64,000 nt of DNA from Kaistella gelatinilytica (GTDB lineage Bacteria > Bacteroidota > Bacteroidia > Flavobacteriales > Weeksellaceae): contig NZ_JADPVI010000004.1 in the NCBI RefSeq assembly GCF_015679325.1, positions 278,864 through 342,863 on the forward strand. The letters are read 5' to 3'. The notes beneath the pieces were generated by a model. The model did not search any database and had not been told where the DNA came from. It worked only from the letters and a program-made list of their open reading frames with translations. Of this stretch, positions 54,753 to 63,828 are shown one piece after another. The first letter of the stretch is position 1; each line of letters starts with the position of its first letter. The position numbers were made by a program, and so were the translations under genes.

Positions 54753-55319
54753 TTAATTTTTGTACCCTTCAACATGAGAAGCCAGAAAAGCATCGAATAT
54801 GCGATTTAAATGGTTGGCAATAAATTCTTCTTCTTCCTGGGCGCTCACTGCTAATAAAGTTGCAGCTTTATAATAGTTTAATTTAATCGCCAGATGAGCA
54901 AGGCCGCCATAAGAGGCTATTTTATAATGTGCTAATTTTTGAGAAACAAGGATCAGAGCTATTTCCCAATTTACGGGATCATCTGCGAACATTGCAAGCT
55001 GTTTCTTTCCCTCTGACAATAAAGCATTAAAAGTTTCGCAATTTTTACCTTCGATCGATTGATCTTTTAATCCAAAAATCTTTTCCAGGCGTATTTTATG
55101 TTTAAGCAGAATGGAATAATGATTTTCAAGAATTTTCTTCAAATTTTCCGAAATGATCTGACCCTCGATGAGTGCGAATTCTTTAGAGATCTCGCATTCA
55201 GCAAAGTACATTTCCTGTAAAGAATGAATGAAAAAATCCTCTAAAACAGATTTTGATTTGGTGTTATCTTCTTTTGATGAAGGATCAATATTTTTGTCTA
55301 AATTTTTCATGAGCCTCAT
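54753..55319 (-). CDS. Divergent ferritin-like DUF892 protein
   Basis: A 188-residue protein of the DUF892 (YciE/YciF) family, clearly related to the katE-linked copy but diverged: FFIHSLQEMYFAECEISKEF in helix 1, LLKHKIRLEKIFGL in helix 2, KLAHYKIASYGGLAHLA in helix 3 and SAQEEEEFIANHLNRIF in helix 4. The helix-1 Glu and helix-3 His/Tyr that mark the metal site are kept. Starts at ATG 55319; a second Met four residues later (55310) is an alternative. It stands alone. Likely a stress-related di-metal protein. Confidence 0.8.
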   Translation of the reverse strand: MRLMKNLDKNIDPSSKEDNTKSKSVLEDFFIHSLQEMYFAECEISKEFALIEGQIISENLKKILENHYSILLKHKIRLEKIFGLKDQSIEGKNCETFNALLSEGKKQLAMFADDPVNWEIALILVSQKLAHYKIASYGGLAHLAIKLNYYKAATLLAVSAQEEEEFIANHLNRIFDAFLASHVEGYKN

Positions 55320-55686
55320 TTATTTGTTCACTAAATTTAAAAAGACCGCGAAATTGCAAGAGTAAAATTACGATATTAGTTTTGTTTATAATCATATTTT
55401 GGTACCGTGATTACACCCTTTCTTACTCATAAATTTATAGCGAATAACGATTAAAATTTTTAGTGGAATTATTTATTTATTCAATATCTATACCCAAAAA
55501 AGAATTTTCGCAATAGAAGAGCAGGGAATTTTCATCGTTTAAAATTCCGCAGAATAAAAAGTCATTTTATGCAATTACAAAAGATACTTTTATAAGTTTT
55601 TCTGGCTATCTGAAGCATTTCTTTTCTTTTGGCCCGCTGCTTCCTTTCAAAAAAAATATCTATCTTTACTCTCCTATTTTTAATAC
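55320..55686. other. Intergenic region with the cdd promoter
   Basis: About 367 bases between divergent genes. A -7 box TATCTTTA at 55661-55668 lies 18 bases before the cdd ATG. I saw no matching -33, hairpin or small gene in the rest. Confidence 0.5.
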
Positions 55687-56166
55687 ATGCAAAAAGAATA
55701 TACCACTAGTTTTGAAGCCATCGAGAGTTATGAACACCTTGATGAAACTGAAAAAAAACTATTCGATTCCGCTCAAAAATTTCGCGCGATTGCTTATGCG
55801 CCATACTCCAACTTTACAGTAGGGTGCGCAATTTTACTGGAGAACGGCGAAATCATTTCTGGGAGTAATCAGGAAAATGCAGCTTATCCTTCAGGTTTGT
55901 GCGCAGAAAGAACAACCATTTTTTGGATTGGTGCCAATTTTCCAGAGGTGAAGATCAAGAAGCTTTTTGTAATTGGTGCGCCGAGAGAAGCATTAACTTC
56001 TGTGCCGATTCCACCTTGTGGAGCTTGCCGACAATCTATATTAGAATATGAAGCCAAACAATCAGATCCTATCGAGATTTATTTTGCTTCTTTAGGCGGT
56101 GCGATCTATAAAACAAAATCAATCCGCGATCTGCTTCCATTTTCCTTTGATGCATCTTACCTTTAA
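55687..56166 (+). CDS. cdd: Cytidine deaminase
   Basis: A 159-residue zinc enzyme that deaminates cytidine and deoxycytidine to uridine forms in pyrimidine salvage. The zinc and catalytic residues are in GLCAERTTIFW (Cys and Glu) and PPCGACRQSI (two Cys), and the substrate loop SNFTVGCAILLENGEI is typical. Length fits the homotetrameric class. It is followed after 20 bases by the Ppx/GppA gene and may be cotranscribed with it. Confidence 0.95.
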   Translation: MQKEYTTSFEAIESYEHLDETEKKLFDSAQKFRAIAYAPYSNFTVGCAILLENGEIISGSNQENAAYPSGLCAERTTIFWIGANFPEVKIKKLFVIGAPREALTSVPIPPCGACRQSILEYEAKQSDPIEIYFASLGGAIYKTKSIRDLLPFSFDASYL

Positions 56167-56186
56167 CAAAAATTATCCCGAAAACA

Positions 56187-57071
56187 ATGAGAATTGCCGC
56201 AATTGATATCGGAAGTAATGCAGCACGATTGCTGATCAATGAAGTGACGGAACCCAAAAAAGGGAAACCGCAATTCACCAAGCTCAATCTGCTTCGTATT
56301 CCGCTTCGTTTGGGGATGGATGTTTTCACGAAAGGGGAAATTGGTGCAGAAAGAGAACAGATGATCATGGATTCAATGAATATTTTCAGCAATCTCATGA
56401 AAATTTATAAAGTTGAACATTATCGAGCTTGTGCGACGAGTGCGATGCGCGACGCTAAAAATGGACAGGAAATTATTCAGCAGGTGAAAGAAAATTCCGG
56501 ACTTGACATTGAAATTATTTCCGGTGACGAGGAGGCAAGTTTGGTTTTTGAAACACATATTGCAGAAGGTCTTGATAAGAATTTCGATTATCTCTACATC
56601 GATGTTGGTGGCGGTTCAACAGAACTCACTTTTTACGAAAACGGAAAAATAAAATACGAAAGATCGATAAATATTGGGACGATCCGTTTGCTCGAAGGTT
56701 TGGTAAAAGACGATTTGTGGAGAGAAATGAAAGAAGACATCCGCAAAAATATCAACAGCAGTAAACCGATTGTTGCGATTGGTTCCGGTGGCAACATCAA
56801 TAAAATTTTCTCGATGAGTAAGACCAAAGACAGCAAACCAATGTCGAGTACTTACCTGAAGAAATATTATAAGGAAATGAACGAATTGACGGTCGCTGAA
56901 CGAATGAGCAAATTCAATCTCCGCGAAGACCGAGCCGATGTTTTGGTTCCGGCATTAGAAATTTTCAATAATGTAATGACTTGGGGTGATATTGATAAAA
57001 TATTTGTGCCTAAGATTTCTGTTGCTGATGGTTTGATTCACAGTATTTATGAAGGGTTACAGAAGAAATAG
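56187..57071 (+). CDS. Ppx/GppA-family phosphatase
   Basis: A 294-residue member of the exopolyphosphatase/guanosine pentaphosphatase family, with the actin-like fold motifs IAAIDIGSNAARLLI at the start, ISGDEEASLVF in the middle and YIDVGGGSTELTF after residue 130. It consists only of the two actin-like lobes, without the C-terminal HD domain of long Ppx, which is usual for Bacteroidota. It hydrolyses polyphosphate or pppGpp; which one is not decidable here. Confidence 0.88.
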   Translation: MRIAAIDIGSNAARLLINEVTEPKKGKPQFTKLNLLRIPLRLGMDVFTKGEIGAEREQMIMDSMNIFSNLMKIYKVEHYRACATSAMRDAKNGQEIIQQVKENSGLDIEIISGDEEASLVFETHIAEGLDKNFDYLYIDVGGGSTELTFYENGKIKYERSINIGTIRLLEGLVKDDLWREMKEDIRKNINSSKPIVAIGSGGNINKIFSMSKTKDSKPMSSTYLKKYYKEMNELTVAERMSKFNLREDRADVLVPALEIFNNVMTWGDIDKIFVPKISVADGLIHSIYEGLQKK

Positions 57072-57083
57072 CGATAATTAATT

Positions 57084-57554
57084 TCAAAATTCTTCTTCAT
57101 CTTCGTCTAGAAAATTTAGTTCATCATCTCGTTGCTCGTAATCCTGCGGAATTCCCGGTGGATTAAAAAGTCCCCATTCATCGACAATAAAATGTTTAGG
57201 ATTAAAGGTCGCGACCCAATCTCGAAACAGCAATCGAAATTCTTCGAGTTGTCTTCTCACAATTTGATAATAATCTGCTTCTTCAAAACCAAATGCTTTT
57301 AGAGAATGTTGAAGAACCATCAATTCTCTTGCACACTTTCTGATGATTGCAGCGTTTTCCATTTTTAAATCCCAGATTTTTACGGAATAAGCACCTGCAA
57401 GTTTCGCTTGAATGGTATAAATATTTTCCAGAATATGCTGTTTCGTAAATTCTAAATGTTCATTTTCTTCAGGAATTAAATCGGTGATGATTCGTAATGT
57501 GTCGAAAATTTCTTCTGACTTTTTGAAAATTGGAGTTTCACGGTATTGATCCAT
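57084..57554 (-). CDS. Helical-bundle protein of unknown function (156 aa)
   Basis: A 156-residue soluble protein with four long predicted helices (for example FKKSEEIFDTLRIITDLI and ENAAIIRKCARELMVLQHSL) and an extended acidic tail ending DEDEEEF. The layout and the N-terminal pattern recall four-helix-bundle proteins of the 23S rRNA-intervening-sequence type, but the match is weak. It is convergent with the Ppx gene with 12 bases between the stops, and 66 bases downstream of a phosphoesterase gene on the same strand. Function unknown. Confidence 0.72.
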   Translation of the reverse strand: MDQYRETPIFKKSEEIFDTLRIITDLIPEENEHLEFTKQHILENIYTIQAKLAGAYSVKIWDLKMENAAIIRKCARELMVLQHSLKAFGFEEADYYQIVRRQLEEFRLLFRDWVATFNPKHFIVDEWGLFNPPGIPQDYEQRDDELNFLDEDEEEF

Positions 57555-57620
57555 AATTTTTTATTAAAGTTAATTTAAAGAGGAATGGACATTATGAAAT
57601 TATTGTTCGGCAGAATTAAT

Positions 57621-58112
57621 TTACTTCTTTCCCAACTCAATCAGTTCTAAATTTTCGATCTGATCACCATTGATTTCAAATCGCATCATGGTTCGCATTT
57701 GATGCCAACCGACTTTTCCCATTGCTCCAGGATTTAAGTGCAGCAATTTATTTTTTTGATCGTACATCGCTTTTAAAATATGAGAATGTCCCGAAATGAA
57801 AAGTTTAGGAGTTTTTTCTTCGATTTCTTTTTTAGCTAAAGACGTATATTTCCCCGGATAACCGCCGATATGAATCATTAAAACTTCTACTTGTTCGCAT
57901 TTGAATCTTAAAACTTCCGGAAAGATTTTTCTAATTTCCGTTCCATCGATATTTCCGTAAACGCCACGTAATGGTTTTATTTTTTCTAATTTCTCAATGA
58001 CTTCCATATTTCCGAAGTCTCCACAATGCCAAATTTCATCTGCGTTTTTTGCGTAGTCTAAAATTCGGTCGTCGATGTAGGAGTGAGAGTCGGAGAGAAG
58101 GAGTATTTTCAT
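57621..58112 (-). CDS. YfcE/MJ0936-type metallophosphoesterase
   Basis: A 163-residue phosphodiesterase-like protein with the complete calcineurin-like set: SDSH near residue 7-10, HCGDFG, YGNIDG (GN[HD] motif), and GHSH with the following NPGAMGK. It binds two metals, usually Mn. YfcE-family proteins act on artificial phosphodiesters, the natural substrate is unknown. The start ATG at 58110-58112 gives the family-typical KILLLSDSH. Confidence 0.9.
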   Translation of the reverse strand: MKILLLSDSHSYIDDRILDYAKNADEIWHCGDFGNMEVIEKLEKIKPLRGVYGNIDGTEIRKIFPEVLRFKCEQVEVLMIHIGGYPGKYTSLAKKEIEEKTPKLFISGHSHILKAMYDQKNKLLHLNPGAMGKVGWHQMRTMMRFEINGDQIENLELIELGKK

Positions 58113-58408
58113 GGGGTAAATTTCTTACTTTTTTATATAACCACAAATAGATACGGTTTATTTTAGTGGATTATTGGGTGAGTTTTTAACACATGAGTCA
58201 CATTAGTTTAGTTAATTCTTTTCTGCAAAATAGCTCACATTAATTCAGGTTGCTGCAATTTCTGCTAGGAACTTAATGATCTTAGTATTTCATTTGGTTT
58301 TAATGGTGAATGTGTTTTTAAGTTCATTTTCGGTGTGATTTAGATATTTTGATTTGTAAAGGTTTAATAGGTTTCGGCTAAAGCAAATTTCTCCGTTTCT
58401 ATTTTTAA

Positions 58409-58457
58409 ACGGGCTAAAGCCCGTTCCTATTGATGGTTGTTAGAAGTTCCTATTGAT
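58409..58457. repeat. Palindrome AACGGGC-taaa-GCCCGTT with following direct repeat
   Basis: A perfect palindrome (58409-58426) is followed by GTTCCTATTGAT, which recurs 22 bases later. The palindrome with TCCTATTGAT is a motif I know as scattered in Bacteroidota genomes. It lies in the 718-base gene-free stretch between the phosphoesterase and truA. Confidence 0.6.
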
Positions 58458-58506
58458 ATTTATTATAATTTGAAAATAATTTTGATGAAGATTTATTTCC
58501 CACAGA

Positions 58507-58609
58507 TTTCACGTATTCACGTATTCACAGGTTCACGGGTTCACACGTTCGGAGATTCACAGGTTCACAAATTCACAGTTTCACAGTTTCACAGCTTCAC
58601 GGATTCACG
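58507..58609 (+). repeat. 8-bp tandem repeat (consensus nTTCACAG/G)
   Basis: About a dozen imperfect 8-base units of the form ATTCACAG, GTTCACGG and TTTCACAG run for roughly 100 bases. There are no unique spacers, so it is a simple satellite rather than a CRISPR. Translation of this stretch gives a false small reading frame. Confidence 0.8.
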
Positions 58610-58696
58610 GATATTCGAATTCGCAGATGATGCAGATTTTTGAGGTAGTTTCTTTTGAAGATATTTGGCAAACAGTGGAAGAAGAAATAGTTTTTA

Positions 58697-58770
58697 TTTT
58701 AGCCCCGATGGAACGGCATGTTTGAGCTCTCCCAATGCATTTGATTGGGAAGCGAGTAGTGAAAGCGGGT
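58697..58770. repeat. Dispersed element (AGCCCCGATGGAACGGCAT type) before truA
   Basis: AGCCCCGATGGAACGGCATG, a hairpin TCCCAAT-gcatttg-ATTGGGA and GCGAGTAGTGAAAGCGGG make up an element that resembles a repeat family common in Flavobacteriia intergenic regions. It ends about 60 bases before the truA start. Confidence 0.55.
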
Positions 58771-58816
58771 CTTGTTTTCGAAAGACATTCTTCCTTTGTT
58801 GCTCCAGAAAATTCAG

Positions 58817-58824
58817 TAAATTTG
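58817..58824 (+). promoter_or_regulatory. -7 box close to the truA start
   Basis: TAAATTTG matches TAnnTTTG and ends six bases before the truA ATG, so transcription would begin at or next to the start codon. Confidence 0.5.
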
Positions 58825-58830
58825 CAGTCG

Positions 58831-59562
58831 ATGAGGTATTTTATAGCGTTTTCGTATTCGGGGAAAAATTATTTTGGTTATCAGATCCAACCGAACCAAA
58901 TTTCTGTACAAGAAGTTTTGGAGAATGCTTTGTCCACGATTTTGCGGGAAAAAATTAAAACTACAGGAGCGGGCAGAACCGACACCGGCGTTCATGCGAA
59001 GAAAATTTTTGCGCATTTCGATACCGAGAAAAATTTCGGGGAGAATTTTGTTTATCAACTCAACAGTTTTTTGCCTTCTGATATTTCTATTTCCAGGATT
59101 TTTGAAGTGAAAGATGACTTGCATGCTCGGTTTAATGCAACTTTTCGAACTTATGAATATTACATTACTTTGGAGAAAAATCCGTTTACGCAAGATTCTT
59201 CCTGGCAAATCTGGAAACGAGATTTGGATATTATGCGAATAAATGAAGCGTGCAAAATCCTTTTTGAGTACGAAGATTTCACGAGTTTTTCGAAATTGCA
59301 CACCGATAATAAAACCAATAATTGCAAAATTTATAAAGCGTTTTGGGAACAAAATGGTTCGGAACTTAAATTCACCATTTCTGCGGATCGCTTTCTCAGA
59401 AATATGGTTCGAGCAATTGTCGGAACGATGGTTGAAATTGGGAACGGAAAAATGGAACCTTCAGATTTGCGAAAAATTATCGAAGACAAAAACCGAAATT
59501 CGGCCGGAACTTCTGCTCCTGCAAAAGGTTTGTTTCTGGTAGATGTTGGTTACGATTTTTAA
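58831..59562 (+). CDS. truA: tRNA pseudouridine(38-40) synthase
   Basis: A 243-residue pseudouridine synthase that modifies positions 38-40 of the tRNA anticodon arm. I chose ATG 58831 (MRYFIAFSYSGKNYFGYQIQ) because it matches the family start; the longer frame runs back through a repeat element. The catalytic Asp is in AGRTDTGVHA; further conserved parts are FNATFRTYEYYI, FTSFSKLHTD and FLRNMVRAIVGTM. Length is normal. The -7 box stands almost at the start codon. Confidence 0.95.
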   Translation: MRYFIAFSYSGKNYFGYQIQPNQISVQEVLENALSTILREKIKTTGAGRTDTGVHAKKIFAHFDTEKNFGENFVYQLNSFLPSDISISRIFEVKDDLHARFNATFRTYEYYITLEKNPFTQDSSWQIWKRDLDIMRINEACKILFEYEDFTSFSKLHTDNKTNNCKIYKAFWEQNGSELKFTISADRFLRNMVRAIVGTMVEIGNGKMEPSDLRKIIEDKNRNSAGTSAPAKGLFLVDVGYDF

Positions 59563-59624
59563 TTATCAATCACCGCAATATTAAATCTCAATCTTTCAAC
59601 ACCTTTCATCACTGCAAAATTCCT

Positions 59625-59632
59625 TATTTTTG
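59625..59632 (+). promoter_or_regulatory. -7 box of the ABC exporter gene
   Basis: TATTTTTG fits TAnnTTTG and lies 21 bases before the ATG. A clear -33 TTTG is absent. Confidence 0.45.
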
Positions 59633-59653
59633 CAAAGAATTTTTAAATAAAAT

Positions 59654-61399
59654 ATGAAGCAGCAATCTACTTGGGATATCATCAAACGGCTATTCAAGAT
59701 CGGCATGAAATTTCGGTCGTGGTTTATGGTCACGCTGATTATCTCAATTGTTTTATCGGTGATTTCTACCTATCGACCGTACTTAACGATGCTTATTGTA
59801 GATACAGATATCATTCAACTTCGCGACAAAGAGTTGATGATGAAGCATATTTATATTTTGGTGGCGTTGGTTTTTGGGGAAACGATTTTGAATTTTTTCT
59901 TGGTTTATTTCTCCAATTATATTTCTCAAAATGTAATCCGCGATATTCGGGAAAGATTGTATCATAAACTCATTTATTTCCGCACTGCTTTTTTTGATAA
60001 AACGGCGATCGGACAATTGGTAACTCGCGCAGTTGGCGATGTAGAAACGATTGCAACGGTTTATACGGATGGATTTTTGATGGTTTTCGGTGATATTTTG
60101 AGGATTGTTTTCGTTTTGGTGATGATGTTTCAGGTCGATGTGCACTTGAGTTACATTTCTCTCGCGATTCTTCCCTTGATGGTTTTGATCACGAGATTTT
60201 TCCAGAAAAGATTGAAGAAAGCCTTTACTGATGAGCGCGCCTGGACTTCGAATCAGAATTCTTTTGTTCAGGAACGACTTTCAGGAATGTCTTTGATCCA
60301 GGTTTTTAACAGACAAAAAGCAGAATTTCAGAAATTCGATGAGATCAATATTACTTTAAAATCTGCATTGCTGAGAACAGTTTTCATTTTCTCTCTCTTT
60401 TTTCCTGTTGTTGAATTAATTTCTTCTTTATTTATCGGCTTCATTCTATTTTATGGTGGATTTATAACCATTAAAGCGGGAGCGGTGATCGCCTTCATTC
60501 AATATATTTCAATGTTGATTCGGCCATTGAGACAAATTGCTGATCGTTTTAATAATATTCAAAGAGGAATTGTTGGTGCAGAAAGAGTTTTGGGCGTGAT
60601 GGATGAAGATTTCGCTCTGCCAAACAAGGGTAAAATCTCAAAAAATCATTTTGATGGAAAAATAGAATTTAGAAATGTGCATTTTGCCTACGACGATAAA
60701 CAGGAAGTTTTGAAAGGAATCAGTTTCAAAGTTAATCCTGGCGAAACCGTAGCAATTGTTGGTGCGACCGGTGCTGGAAAATCTACAATTATCAGTTTGA
60801 TTACGAGATTGTATGACATCAATTCCGGGAAAATTTTGCTGGATGACGTTGAGTTGAAAGAATATGAACTTTACAATCTTCGAAGTCATATTGGAGTGGT
60901 GTTGCAGGATGTTTTCCTTTTCCACGGAAGTATTTTCGAAAATCTTGCTTTCGGCGACGAAACAGTGACTTTGGAAAAAATTAAAAGTATTGCGAAGGAT
61001 ATTGAAGTCGATGATTTCATTGAAAGTCTTCCCGGCGGTTACGAATATGTGGTAACCGAAAGAGGTTCTTCGATTTCTTTGGGTCAAAGACAGTTGTTGT
61101 CATTTTTGAGAGCTTATCTTTCTGATCCGAAAATTTTGATTCTGGATGAAGCAACTTCGTCAATCGACCATGAAAGTGAGAAACTGATCCAAAGAGCGAC
61201 AGAGAAAATTACTAAAGACCGAACATCAATTATTATTGCACACCGACTTTCTACCATCGAAAAAGCTGACAAAATCATCGTCATGGAACATGGGAAAATT
61301 GTAGAGGAAGGAAAACACCTGGAACTTCTGGACAAAAACGGTTATTATGCGACCTTATATAAAGCGCAGTTGAAAGTTGAAGTTTTGGAAACAGAATAA
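59654..61399 (+). CDS. ABC exporter, fused permease and ATPase
   Basis: A 581-residue half-transporter: six transmembrane helices (about 18-305) and a C-terminal ABC ATPase (about 335-575). ATPase motifs are Walker A GATGAGKS, Q-loop LQDVFLF, signature SLGQRQ, Walker B ILILDEATS and H-loop AHRLS. It would work as a dimer, exporting lipid, drug or peptide (MsbA/MdlB-like). The substrate cannot be told from the sequence. It stands alone between truA and a terminator. Confidence 0.93.
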   Translation: MKQQSTWDIIKRLFKIGMKFRSWFMVTLIISIVLSVISTYRPYLTMLIVDTDIIQLRDKELMMKHIYILVALVFGETILNFFLVYFSNYISQNVIRDIRERLYHKLIYFRTAFFDKTAIGQLVTRAVGDVETIATVYTDGFLMVFGDILRIVFVLVMMFQVDVHLSYISLAILPLMVLITRFFQKRLKKAFTDERAWTSNQNSFVQERLSGMSLIQVFNRQKAEFQKFDEINITLKSALLRTVFIFSLFFPVVELISSLFIGFILFYGGFITIKAGAVIAFIQYISMLIRPLRQIADRFNNIQRGIVGAERVLGVMDEDFALPNKGKISKNHFDGKIEFRNVHFAYDDKQEVLKGISFKVNPGETVAIVGATGAGKSTIISLITRLYDINSGKILLDDVELKEYELYNLRSHIGVVLQDVFLFHGSIFENLAFGDETVTLEKIKSIAKDIEVDDFIESLPGGYEYVVTERGSSISLGQRQLLSFLRAYLSDPKILILDEATSSIDHESEKLIQRATEKITKDRTSIIIAHRLSTIEKADKIIVMEHGKIVEEGKHLELLDKNGYYATLYKAQLKVEVLETE

Positions 61400-61412
61400 A
61401 TTATACCTAAAA

Positions 61413-61450
61413 AAAACCTTCAAAAGTTAAGATTTGAAGGTTTTATTTTT
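61413..61450. terminator. Terminator between ABC exporter and aldehyde dehydrogenase
   Basis: Hairpin AAAACCTTCAAA and TTTGAAGGTTTT followed by a T-rich run, between two convergent genes. Confidence 0.85.
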
Positions 61451-61465
61451 TTGTAAGAGATGCCT

Positions 61466-62752
61466 TTAATTTCCGACGATCGTTTTTACATTGATAAATT
61501 CTTTCAACGCATGCAAAGATAATTCTGTTCCGTAACCGGAAGATTTTGCGCCTCCAAATGGCAATCTAGGATCAGAACTCGATTCTTTATTCAAACTTAC
61601 CGTTCCAGATTCCAGCTGATCGATAAATAATTGTTGTCTTTTTTTATCTTTCGTCCACACTGAATTTGATAAACCGAAAGGAATGTCGTTTGCCAGTTTT
61701 AAAGCCTCTTTATCATTTTTTGCGATCATCACCATTCCCAGTGGACCGAAAAGTTCTTCCTGTAGAATTGGGTTTCCTGCTTTAACTTTTATTAAACCTG
61801 GCATAAATTCATTTTTTGAAATTCTTTCGAGTGGTAAAATAATTTCTGCGCCATATTTCAAAGCTTTCTTATATTGCTTTTCCAGTTCATCAGCCAAATC
61901 CGGACGAGCCATTCCACCGATCAGGGTTTCTTTCTTCATCGGATTTCCGGGAATATATTTCTGATATTCTTTAATGAACATCGGCAGGAATTCTTTTTCG
62001 ACATTTTTCTGAATGATGAACCTTTTTCCAGCGTTACAAGCTTGGCCGCAATTTTGAAGTCGCGCTTTCGCACCGCTTTCTGCAGCTTTTTTGAAATCGG
62101 CATCATCTAAAACGATGAAAGCATCACTTCCGCCTAATTCAAGAAGAGATTTTTTAATGTTTTTCCCTGCGATCGACGCAACTTCTGCACCCGCTTTTTC
62201 ACTTCCCGTTAAACTTACAGCTTGAATAACTGGATTTTCTAAAACGGCTTTCACTTCAGCATGTCCAATTTCTAAATTTTGAAAAACGCCTTTTGGAAAA
62301 CCTGCTTTCAAAAATAACTTTTCAAGCATATTTCCACTTCCAAAACAAATGGAAGCATGTTTTAAAACAACGGTATTTCCTGCCAAAATCGCGGGGACTG
62401 CAAAACGCAAAGCTTGCCAAAAAGGAAAATTCCATGGCATAACTCCTAAAATAACGCCTTTCGGCACAGAATGAATTTCTGATACGCGGAATTCGGTCTT
62501 AATTTTCTCAGGTTTTAAAATATTTTCTGCCTCTGCATAATAACGCGTCATTAAAGCGCACTTTTTAACTTCTGAGATCGATTGCGTGATTGGTTTATTC
62601 ATTTCCTGCGTAATGATCTTGCCAAATTTCTCAGCGTCTTTGTCTAAAAGGTCGGTCAATTTTAGCAAAAGTTTTTGCTTTTCTGAGAAAGGAACGGTTT
62701 TCCAACTCTCAAAGGCTTTTTGACTTTTTGCTAATTTATTTTCTAAATTCAT
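61466..62752 (-). CDS. NAD(P)-dependent aldehyde dehydrogenase (succinate-semialdehyde type)
   Basis: A 428-residue aldehyde dehydrogenase with LELGGSDAFIVLDDAD around the active Glu, CGQACNAGKRFI with the catalytic Cys, and PFGGAKSSGYG near the C-terminus. Sequence style (Cys-x2-... in GQACNAGKR and the MPWNFPFWQALRF block) points to the GabD-like/succinate-semialdehyde group. It starts about 30 residues later than most family members (the NPATGE strand is missing), with no in-frame upstream start that would supply it. It is probably functional. Confidence 0.88.
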   Translation of the reverse strand: MNLENKLAKSQKAFESWKTVPFSEKQKLLLKLTDLLDKDAEKFGKIITQEMNKPITQSISEVKKCALMTRYYAEAENILKPEKIKTEFRVSEIHSVPKGVILGVMPWNFPFWQALRFAVPAILAGNTVVLKHASICFGSGNMLEKLFLKAGFPKGVFQNLEIGHAEVKAVLENPVIQAVSLTGSEKAGAEVASIAGKNIKKSLLELGGSDAFIVLDDADFKKAAESGAKARLQNCGQACNAGKRFIIQKNVEKEFLPMFIKEYQKYIPGNPMKKETLIGGMARPDLADELEKQYKKALKYGAEIILPLERISKNEFMPGLIKVKAGNPILQEELFGPLGMVMIAKNDKEALKLANDIPFGLSNSVWTKDKKRQQLFIDQLESGTVSLNKESSSDPRLPFGGAKSSGYGTELSLHALKEFINVKTIVGN

Positions 62753-62954
62753 TTCTGATTTTTTTGTTGATATATAAAGAATGTTTTTTGAACACTTTAT
62801 TCTGAAACTTTTTCAATACAACAAAGATACTAAAAGAAGGAAAAACTATTGATTGACGTCTTATATGATTGCGATATTAAGGTTTTATTTATCCCTTTTA
62901 ATTTTCATATTATATAAGGTGTAATTTAGAAATTTAAATAAAGGGTATAAACGT

Positions 62955-62985
62955 TTGATGGTCTGAGAATTTTAATTAATTTTGA
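62955..62985 (+). promoter_or_regulatory. gcvH promoter
   Basis: TTTG at 62955-62958 and TAATTTTG at 62978-62985 with 19 bases between them match the Bacteroidota consensus. The ATG of gcvH follows about 20 bases later. Confidence 0.65.
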
Positions 62986-63004
62986 AAAAATAAAATTTAA
63001 AATA

Positions 63005-63382
63005 ATGAATACACCGTCAGAATTAAAGTACACGAAGGATCACGAATGGGTTATGATTGAAGGAAACATCGCAACAATAGGTATTACAGATTTCGCACAG
63101 GGTGAATTAGGCGATATCGTTTTTGTAGATGTTGATTCTGTAGATGATGAACTTTCTTCAGGAGACGTTTTCGGAAGTGTAGAAGCAGTGAAAACGGTTT
63201 CTGATCTTTTTTTACCGTTAGCAGGAAAAGTAACCGAATTTAATGCAGAGTTGGAAGATCAACCAGAATTGCTCAATACGGATCCTTATGGTAAAGGTTG
63301 GATCATTAAATTGGATATCGGTGATTCAGCAGATACTACAGAATTACTTTCAGCAGAGCAATACCAGGAGTCTCTTGGATAA
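63005..63382 (+). CDS. gcvH: Glycine cleavage system H protein
   Basis: A 125-residue lipoyl carrier of the glycine cleavage system. The lipoylated Lys is in [11 protein letters not shown] (near residue 64), with the upstream KYTKDHEW start and [11 protein letters not shown] strand typical of GcvH. It shuttles the aminomethyl group between GcvP, GcvT and GcvL, which are not in the window. The VanZ-like gene overlaps its stop codon, so both are read from one message. Confidence 0.96.
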   Translation: MNTPSELKYTKDHEWVMIEGNIATIGITDFAQGELGDIVFVDVDSVDDELSSGDVFGSVEAVKTVSDLFLPLAGKVTEFNAELEDQPELLNTDPYGKGWIIKLDIGDSADTTELLSAEQYQESLG

Positions 63383-63734
63383 AATATCGAAATTATTTCG
63401 TAAGATCTTGCCCATTTATTGGGCATTTCTTACTTATATGCTTCTCCGTCCCGGCGTAGAAAACATGGAGTTTCCTTTTATGTTCGAGGGAATTGATAAG
63501 GTTTTGCATCTCGGTATTTTCGCTATGTTAGGATTTTGTTTCATGGCAGCAGTTCCGAAGATCAAATTCATTTACTTTATTCAGATCATGATCTGCTACG
63601 GTTTACTAACTGAGATTTTACAGGATGAAATGCACTGGGGTCGATCTTTAGAAGGATTAGACTTGGTTGCAGATACAATTGGAGTTCTGATCGGCTATTT
63701 TGTTTATAGGAAAGTAAAAGAATTAAATTTTTAA
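63375..63734 (+). CDS. VanZ-family membrane protein, TTG start
   Basis: A protein of about 119 residues with three to four hydrophobic helices (for example [33 protein letters not shown] and [15 protein letters not shown]) and the VanZ motifs DKVLHLG and [22 protein letters not shown] chose TTG 63375: it is in frame at the gcvH stop, has AGGAG four bases upstream, and gives a normal N-terminus; the frame further upstream is inside gcvH. The next ATG would lose the first helix. VanZ family function is not well known. Overlap with gcvH means translational coupling. Confidence 0.78.
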   Translation: MDKISKLFRKILPIYWAFLTYMLLRPGVENMEFPFMFEGIDKVLHLGIFAMLGFCFMAAVPKIKFIYFIQIMICYGLLTEILQDEMHWGRSLEGLDLVADTIGVLIGYFVYRKVKELNF

Positions 63735-63739
63735 ATACA

Positions 63740-63770
63740 AATCCCGTTCGAAAGATCGGGATTTTTTCTT
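63740..63770 (+). terminator. Terminator of gcvH-vanZ
   Basis: Hairpin AATCCCG and CGGGATT with an A/G-rich loop followed by T6, just after the VanZ-like stop. Confidence 0.8.
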
Positions 63771-63828
63771 TTTTAAGAAGAGCACACTTCTATGGTATAG
63801 CATAATAAAGGTGGAATAAAATATTATT

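Noticed and set aside
58507..58609. Possible CRISPR array
   Set aside because: Units are only 8 bases long with no unique spacers and no cas genes nearby.
58437..58643. A 68-codon plus-strand frame
   Set aside because: It is the translation of the 8-bp tandem repeat (repeated FTDSQVHKF-like residues), not a gene.
58813..59352. A 179-codon minus-strand frame
   Set aside because: Antisense shadow of truA, whose motifs are unmistakable.
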